64,000 nucleotides of DNA. Source: Claveliimonas ammoniilytica (GTDB taxonomy: Bacteria; Bacillota; Clostridia; Lachnospirales; Lachnospiraceae). Every line of letters starts with the position of its first letter. Position 1 is the first letter of the stretch. The notes beneath the pieces were generated by a model. The model was not told the origin of the DNA. It saw only the letters and a list, made by a program, of their open reading frames with translations, and searched no databases. Shown here piece after piece: positions 58,747 to 64,000 of the stretch. The position numbers were made by a program, and so were the translations under genes. The stretch covers positions 144,885-208,884 of the forward strand of contig NZ_JAOQJV010000003.1 in the NCBI RefSeq assembly GCF_025567415.1, in the 5' to 3' direction.

Positions 58747-60487
58747 TCTGCAGCCTCCTTATGATCTCCTGTTTCTGGATTTCCAGAAATGCTTCTTTCG
58801 TCTCCGTCAGTCCCTGGCGGTTTAACTCTTTTACTACTCCCACACAGATGTCCTCGATCTGACTCTGCGCGCTGCTTTGTCCGTCATTCTCCGAATCTGC
58901 GCCTGACATCTGCATCAGTTGCGTCAGCTTTTCTTTCAGATCTGTTAATACATGAAATGCATCCATGCCCCGCATCTTCCATTTATAAAATGGCTGATAC
59001 ATCTGATTCAGATGATACCCAGTTTCAATCGCCGCATTTACAAATTCACTGACACACAACCACGCTGCCGCCTGATCGCCTCGTTTGCGCATCCGTCCAT
59101 AATTATACTGACCTGCCTGCGCCATCACACCAAGTGACATGGCAAGCTTCCGCAGACGCACATCTTTCGGATACGCTGCAAAGGTCTCTCTTCTTCTGGT
59201 AAATTCACCCAGCGGATCGGTAAATATCTCACCATTTGTTACGGTTCTAAGTGCAGGTATCGGAATCGACATCCAACGCGCAAGTCCGTTTCGTGTTTCT
59301 CTGTCCGGTGCCTGTTCATATCCTGTATATCTCCGAAAGAACTCATCCATACAGAGTACCCCCACACGATCACCACCCTGCGCCGTCACATTTCTTGCCG
59401 GGAATCCCATATACTCTCCCGGAAGTTCTGTATAGGCTCTCTGCATCTCCTGCCCCACAGCTTCATAATCTTCCCTGGTAAGCCACAGGCAGAATCCCGG
59501 GCCAAAATCATGATCTGCTGACGTCACATCATCATATCCCAGGCACTCTGATCCTTCGCCCACAAGTCCTGCTGCCACCCGGTCCACATACTCTGGAAAT
59601 TTTTCTTCCAGCATCGGCTTTCCATATTCTTCATAGTATCTTCTGGCAATATCCATGCCTTTCAACTTCTGATTCCGAACCGCTTCCGCACGCTTCTTCG
59701 TATCCCGTACCAATTCCAGATTACGAACCGTTACGCGGTAATAATCATTCTCTCCGTAATTTGTCAGAATCTCCTGCAGCGCCTTTTCGTATGTTTCAAT
59801 TGACTTGTCCAGCTCTCCTTTTCGAAAATACCCTTCACCAAGCCCCGACAATGCCGATGCATAATGCGGATCCTTCTTTCCTTCCTGACATTCAAAGATT
59901 TCTGCTGCCTGCTGCATATGCTGAAGTCCTTCGTCAAGTTCCTGTAATGCAAAACAGAGATTACCGATATTTGCATGTGTAATCGCAATCTCCACATCCG
60001 ACTGCTCCAGTTTCTGTATCAGTTCCATCGCCATCTGCAGATCCGCTTTTGCTTCCTTAAGACGGCCGGTATTTGCATACAAAATACTTCTATTGTTATA
60101 TAATGTCGCCATCCGATAATCCGGTTCATGTAACTTTTCCTTAAATATCGCATAGGCTTCTTCATAATTAGATTCTGCCTTATCCATCTGCCCCATCACG
60201 CGCTGCGCCGTACCAATATTCAGCAGCATCGTAGCATAGTCCGTTGTTCCTTGGATGCCAAGTTTCTCTGCGATTCTCACAGCTTTCTCAATGCACCACT
60301 CACACTCCTCCGGTTTGCTCATCACACGATAATAGCCCATCAGTTCATTTAATATCGTCAGCATCGCCGGACCATCCAGACATTTCCCTGCTTCCTCCAG
60401 ACCGGACTTCAAATACGCCTCTACCCCTTTCGGATTCGTCGCATACATATGATCTAATTCCAGTAAAAATTCATTTAAGTCAAACAT
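58733..60487 (-). CDS. TPR protein with DUF4037 nucleotidyltransferase-like domain
   Basis: Of 584 residues, about 60-265 form tetratricopeptide repeats (MGQMDKAESNYEEAYAIFKE; GYFRKGELDKSIETYEKALQ). The C-terminal part is DUF4037 with GEGSECLGYDDVTSADHDFG; a GS followed by D-x-D is the signature of polymerase-beta-type nucleotidyltransferases. It may transfer a nucleotide to a protein or small molecule recognised through the repeats. The DUF4125 gene overlaps its 3' end. Confidence 0.85.
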   Translation of the reverse strand: MFDLNEFLLELDHMYATNPKGVEAYLKSGLEEAGKCLDGPAMLTILNELMGYYRVMSKPEECEWCIEKAVRIAEKLGIQGTTDYATMLLNIGTAQRVMGQMDKAESNYEEAYAIFKEKLHEPDYRMATLYNNRSILYANTGRLKEAKADLQMAMELIQKLEQSDVEIAITHANIGNLCFALQELDEGLQHMQQAAEIFECQEGKKDPHYASALSGLGEGYFRKGELDKSIETYEKALQEILTNYGENDYYRVTVRNLELVRDTKKRAEAVRNQKLKGMDIARRYYEEYGKPMLEEKFPEYVDRVAAGLVGEGSECLGYDDVTSADHDFGPGFCLWLTREDYEAVGQEMQRAYTELPGEYMGFPARNVTAQGGDRVGVLCMDEFFRRYTGYEQAPDRETRNGLARWMSIPIPALRTVTNGEIFTDPLGEFTRRRETFAAYPKDVRLRKLAMSLGVMAQAGQYNYGRMRKRGDQAAAWLCVSEFVNAAIETGYHLNQMYQPFYKWKMRGMDAFHVLTDLKEKLTQLMQMSGADSENDGQSSAQSQIEDICVGVVKELNRQGLTETKEAFLEIQKQEIIRRLQSDAR

Positions 60488-60805
60488 ATTCTCTCCTTTT
60501 CAGGTTCCGTACTCTTCTGATTTCTTAATGATTATTGTATCAACTCTTCCCTATATCGACTAGTACCATATCCACAAAATCACCTGCTTTTTCCACAAAA
60601 TAGTATCAAATCACTACATTCTCCCGTCTCATAATTGAAAAATTTTTACCTTTTAGTAAATGATTATCTTTCTCATTTACTCTAATTGACAATTGCTGGT
60701 CTAAATGGTAAATTCTTCTACAGGCATAATTAGTTAAAACTAACTATGCCTATTCTTTTGACAAACCTTAACACCCATAACACAAAGGAAGGAGAACCAC
60801 ACATT
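60488..60805 (+). promoter_or_regulatory. Promoter region of the surface-protein gene with a 5' hairpin
   Basis: TTGACA (60686-60691), 17-nt spacer and TAAATT (60709-60714) form a candidate promoter. The transcript would begin near 60721, directly at a hairpin with arms AGGCATAATTAGTT (60722-60735) and AACTAACTATGCCT (60738-60751), 13 of 14 matching. A 5'-end hairpin can stabilise mRNA or act as a terminator if transcribed from upstream. Nothing else is seen in this 318-bp stretch apart from AT-rich DNA. Confidence 0.55.
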
Positions 60806-63745
60806 ATGAAAAAGTTATGGCGTCGTCTTGGCGCACTCTTAATCGCAGCAGTCATGGTGCTGTCCGTTACTGTCCGGGAGGCAGGCACGGTGTACGCTGC
60901 TGGCACATTGCCAACGCAGGTGACCAATTGTGAAAACAGTTCTTTTAACGGACTTTTAACACTTGGATTTGGCGATGATACAGCTGCCACCAATTACGTA
61001 AAAGCCATTAACAAAGTAACGGTTAATGACACAGAATTTACCAAAGGTACTTTCAGCTACTGGGGTAATACCGGAACAATCTGGAACACAGAAAGCGCAA
61101 TGGGAGCTTACGGTAATTATCAGGCTCTCAAAATCTGCAACGAAAAAATCACATTTCCTGCTAAGATCGTAATTTCCGCTGACGGATACGATGATATGAC
61201 CGTATCTGTAAAATATGAAAAATACGAATACTCCGCAGAAATCGTCCAGAATGATAACAAACCATCAACAGGTTCTGACTACAAAGTCGTTCTGAAAGCA
61301 TCTGCTAACGGAACCGTAAATGTAGACAAGGTAACCGCTAAAGAAGGTGAAAAAGTCACTGTAACCGCTTCTCCTGCTGATGGATATGTACTGGATACTA
61401 TCTCAGTGAAGGATTCTAAGAATGCAGATGTAACCGTAACAGGCAATACATTTGCCATGCCTGCATCTGATGTAACGGTAAGCGCAGTCTTCAAGGCAAA
61501 CGCTCCTGCTGAAGATGGCACTGTAAGTATCGACAGCATCAAGATGGAGACTGATTTCTTTAGTCAGAACTGGGATTTCACATTCCCGGAAAATGTGGAC
61601 TATGTATCTAAAATCACAGGCGTATCTGTAAATGGAACTGCCTGGAACGCCATTTCATATAATCCATCCTCTGGTGGTTCCTATCGTGCAGACACATCCA
61701 ATAGCCGTCTTACATTTGCGGCAAAAGACTTTAGCTCTTCATCGACAGTTCCTGTACTAAAAAGCGGAGATGTGATTACCATTACCGCCGACGGATACAA
61801 ATATCTCACCTTTAAGATTCTGATTGACACTAACGGTAAGATGACAGCCATAGCTGATGACGGTCAGGGCGACAATATGCAGCTCTATGTAAAGTTAGAA
61901 GGCAACTTCGAATGCGCCATTGTCGGTCAGAAAGATTACGACGGCGTATCTAGTGCTACCGGTGCTGCAAGCTCCAATAACAACAGCAATGTAACTGTAT
62001 ATGGCGCATTAGTAGAAAAAGGCAAAGAGCCTGCCGACAGTGACTGGAAAGAATTGAATAATGATTCTGACATTAATATTGTCGGAAGTAAGAGTAAGGT
62101 AAATATCGTACCGGATACCTCAAAAGGCACCAGCAAAGATGCTGACAGTGGTATGGAAGGTGTATACCTGACCATCAGCAGTGCACTTACTCTGAATGGA
62201 ACACCAAAGGATGCCGGTGATTATCTCATTTCTGTCAGCGTAACGGATGACCAGGGACGTACAGCCGAAAGTAATGCACTTCCATTTACCATATACACCG
62301 GAAATGAAAAGCTTGCTGACCGTCTTGTCCTGGATAATCTGACGCAGACTCAGGATGGCAAATATATGTGGAATATCATGGAGCCATGGGCTATCAGAGA
62401 TTTTGGTTCCAACACAGGTGAAAAAGAAAGTGTTCGCGTACCAAAGGATGTAAAAGCATGGTATGGTTCCAATGAGTCCGGAACTTACGGATATCTGGGT
62501 TATGACATTGCCTGGAAAGATGTTCAGAGTGGTAATATCCCACAGACCTTATACATTCCAAGCGGATGCAACCTGACATTTGTTAATATGAAAATTCTCA
62601 GCAGCGTCCACATCATCGTAGAAGATGGTGGTACTCTGAACCTGATGGATTCCACCGTACAGGGTATCATCGATGTTCAGAGTGGTGGTACATTCTCCAT
62701 GAACTATGACAGCTTTAACAAAACATTTGTAACAGGTGCTTCTGTATGCGGACAGGTTCGCATGGCAGACGGTTCTATTCTGGAAAATGCAGCCATTTAC
62801 TCTCATGCGAATTACCTTGCCAACGGTGATCTTACCGACCGTTCTACTTCAGATCCGGTTGTGACCACTACCGGCAATGTAACTGTAAAAGGTAATGTAT
62901 TTATTCAGGGCGACTCCGCCGGAACAGAAATCGGTCAGACCGCTCTTCAGGTAAAAGACGGTACACTTACCCTTGAAGACGGTGCTACACTTGCTGCTTT
63001 CGGTGGTGACGGAAATACCCTGATCTATTCTCAGGGCGGTACGGCTATCAAGCTTGACAATGGCAAAATCACCGGTTCCGGTAAATTAATTGCAATTGGC
63101 GGAGATGTCCTCTTCGGAGATGGCGGTAATGCTGTAGAAGGAAACGGCACACTTTCGACCACAGAGACCTTTCTCCAGGGTTCAACCGCATATGGTGAAA
63201 AAACTCCTGGGAAAGCAACTGACGGTACGATTAAAATCTCAAGCCCGAAACAGTCTGTCAAAGACGGTGAACAGCTTGATGCCGGTTCTGACGATCCACT
63301 TGCAGATCTCTACTGGAAAACAGGTATCGATCCAATGCCACCACTGGATAAATATATAACAACAGAAGTGCCGATCATTACTTATACCGTAACTTACACA
63401 GACGGTGTAGACGATGAAGTGATTTTTGAAGACCAGGTAACCACAGATCTGACAGATGGCGATGCTACGCCGGCATTCAATGGCGCCCCTGCACGCGACG
63501 GATATACTTTTAAAGGTTGGAACCCGGCAGTTGCAGAGACTGTATCCGGTGATGTTACTTACACCGCACAATGGGAAAAGAATGCTACAGGTAATACCTC
63601 TGCTGACAACAAGAACACTAAAACTTCTAATGCCAAGAAAACACCAAAAACCGGCGATAAAAGTCATATGATGCTGTGGATCGTACTGATGCTCGTAGCA
63701 GTCGCAATGAGCGGTGTAGTCGTATATAGAAGAAAACGTTCTTAA
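60806..63745 (+). CDS. Cell-wall-anchored surface protein with DUF1533, InlB-type repeats and sortase signal
   Basis: The 979-residue protein has a signal peptide (LGALLIAAVMVLSVTV..VYA) and a DUF1533 (hemoblobin-interacting-like) domain (about 35-135). A bacterial-repeat domain follows (YKVVLKASANGTVNVDKVTA, about 155-235), then a second DUF1533 domain (about 245-350), a beta-helix-like middle (about 590-830: IVEDGGTLNLMDSTVQGIID) and a Flg_new/InlB B-repeat (GYTFKGWNPAVAETVSGDV). The end TPKTGDKSHMMLW, a hydrophobic stretch and YRRKRS form a sortase signal with Thr for Leu in LPxTG. It is probably an adhesin. ATG 60806 follows GGAAGGAG. Confidence 0.9.
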   Translation: MKKLWRRLGALLIAAVMVLSVTVREAGTVYAAGTLPTQVTNCENSSFNGLLTLGFGDDTAATNYVKAINKVTVNDTEFTKGTFSYWGNTGTIWNTESAMGAYGNYQALKICNEKITFPAKIVISADGYDDMTVSVKYEKYEYSAEIVQNDNKPSTGSDYKVVLKASANGTVNVDKVTAKEGEKVTVTASPADGYVLDTISVKDSKNADVTVTGNTFAMPASDVTVSAVFKANAPAEDGTVSIDSIKMETDFFSQNWDFTFPENVDYVSKITGVSVNGTAWNAISYNPSSGGSYRADTSNSRLTFAAKDFSSSSTVPVLKSGDVITITADGYKYLTFKILIDTNGKMTAIADDGQGDNMQLYVKLEGNFECAIVGQKDYDGVSSATGAASSNNNSNVTVYGALVEKGKEPADSDWKELNNDSDINIVGSKSKVNIVPDTSKGTSKDADSGMEGVYLTISSALTLNGTPKDAGDYLISVSVTDDQGRTAESNALPFTIYTGNEKLADRLVLDNLTQTQDGKYMWNIMEPWAIRDFGSNTGEKESVRVPKDVKAWYGSNESGTYGYLGYDIAWKDVQSGNIPQTLYIPSGCNLTFVNMKILSSVHIIVEDGGTLNLMDSTVQGIIDVQSGGTFSMNYDSFNKTFVTGASVCGQVRMADGSILENAAIYSHANYLANGDLTDRSTSDPVVTTTGNVTVKGNVFIQGDSAGTEIGQTALQVKDGTLTLEDGATLAAFGGDGNTLIYSQGGTAIKLDNGKITGSGKLIAIGGDVLFGDGGNAVEGNGTLSTTETFLQGSTAYGEKTPGKATDGTIKISSPKQSVKDGEQLDAGSDDPLADLYWKTGIDPMPPLDKYITTEVPIITYTVTYTDGVDDEVIFEDQVTTDLTDGDATPAFNGAPARDGYTFKGWNPAVAETVSGDVTYTAQWEKNATGNTSADNKNTKTSNAKKTPKTGDKSHMMLWIVLMLVAVAMSGVVVYRRKRS

Positions 63746-63759
63746 ATTATAATTTAACT

Positions 63760-64000
63760 AATCGAGTAGGAGGCGGTGACTAACCGCCGTCCTCTCACAG
63801 CACCGTACGTACCGTTCGGTATACGGCGCTTTCAATAGTTGATGTGCACAGACTGATAGGCTGTGGCTAGATCATAAAAGCCACTGTTTATCAGTCTTTC
63901 TTTATTCAGCGCCCCAAATCACAGCTTTGTTATTACTGATGTACCAATACTTTCTGCGACTATTTGCTATTGTTGCCGCATAGTGTTCTGGAATTCCCAG
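63760..64000 (-). mobile_element. 3' end of a group II intron
   Basis: On the minus strand a maturase C-terminus is followed by a domain V hairpin (63799-63830, AGCGCCGTATACCG / CGGTACGTACGGTGCT) and a domain VI stem (about 63769-63795, AGGCGGT-GACT-AACCGCC). The element ends near 63760, about 15 nt after the surface-protein stop codon. The 5' part lies right of the window. Confidence 0.85.
63902..64000 (-). CDS. ltrA: Group II intron reverse transcriptase/maturase (C-terminal end)
   Basis: The last 32 codons read LGIPEHYAATIANSRRKYWY then ISNNKAVIWGAE and stop. The ANSR-x-x-YW block is the typical C-terminal end of LtrA-like maturases, which splice the intron and reverse-transcribe it into new sites. 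The rest is outside the window. Confidence 0.85.
   Translation of the reverse strand: MGIPEHYAATIANSRRKYWYISNNKAVIWGAE

Overview
The window looks like chromosome of an anaerobic, Gram-positive, spore-former-lineage gut Firmicute, most likely a Lachnospiraceae member. The evidence is a spoIIAA-spoIIAB-sigF locus, a YlmC/YmxH sporulation protein, a valine T-box leader on valS, an NrdD/NrdG anaerobic ribonucleotide reductase, and a sortase-type surface protein. The genus cannot be settled from the sequence alone. Almost all genes in the left half lie on the minus strand. One run of about 299 N at 29256-29554 marks a scaffold gap.

Region 1 (1 to about 17735) is the right-hand part of an integrative conjugative element of the Tn1549/CD1107 type, read leftwards. 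From its right end it carries a HNH-repeat-like protein, parA, parB, a DUF6050 membrane protein, a terminator, a Cys-rich protein, ssb, an unknown gene, two RepA_N-type initiator genes (one with 23-bp iteron-like repeats inside its coding sequence), a DnaC-like loader, pcfB and virD4. A likely attenuator follows, then maff2, virB6, prgI, virB4, a DUF3789 micro-protein, a three-domain cell-wall hydrolase, DUF4315 and DUF4366. The integrase and relaxase are not in the window and should lie to its left.

The element ends inside sigF. SpoIIAA and SpoIIAB are intact, but SigF stops after about 76 genuine residues (FSTYAVP), so the sporulation sigma factor is split by the element. This is the most striking observation: it is either a sporulation-null insertion or a skin-like element that must be excised to restore sigF.

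Region 2 (18.7-44.9 kb) is mostly housekeeping: a TPR membrane protein, folC, an LTA-synthase-like protein, valS with its T-box, an AEC transporter, DUF1848, an HD protein across the gap, an SDR reductase, an isochorismatase-like hydrolase, exonuclease III, truA, nrdR, ylmC, carbamate kinase, dapB, an MBL-fold lipoprotein, tRNA-Gly, dtd, carD, an EamA transporter, a GH36 alpha-galactosidase, nrdG and nrdD. The promoter region of nrdD has a near-perfect NrdR box, and nrdR itself is in the window. Two decayed genes are visible: a PPOX-type flavoprotein with an internal deletion, and a MetN-like ATPase fragment.

Region 3 (45-64 kb) is more accessory. It holds a YwaF-like pair, tRNA-Trp followed by a class II Fic protein, a BaiE/SnoaL-like protein, a zinc-uptake locus (zur, a Cys-rich membrane protein, ABC transporter and lipoprotein) with paired candidate Zur operators, an N-terminally truncated PHP phosphatase with its own promoter, a padR-DUF1700-DUF4097 operon, an oxidoreductase, a NUDIX protein, a DUF4125 plus TPR/DUF4037 nucleotidyltransferase-like pair, a 979-residue cell-wall-anchored protein, and at the right edge the 3' end of a group II intron.

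Two families of short non-coding repeats link distant intergenic regions: an 80-bp hairpin element (18901 and 41558), and a MITE-like element complete at 46260-46457 with half copies at 36926 and 42309.
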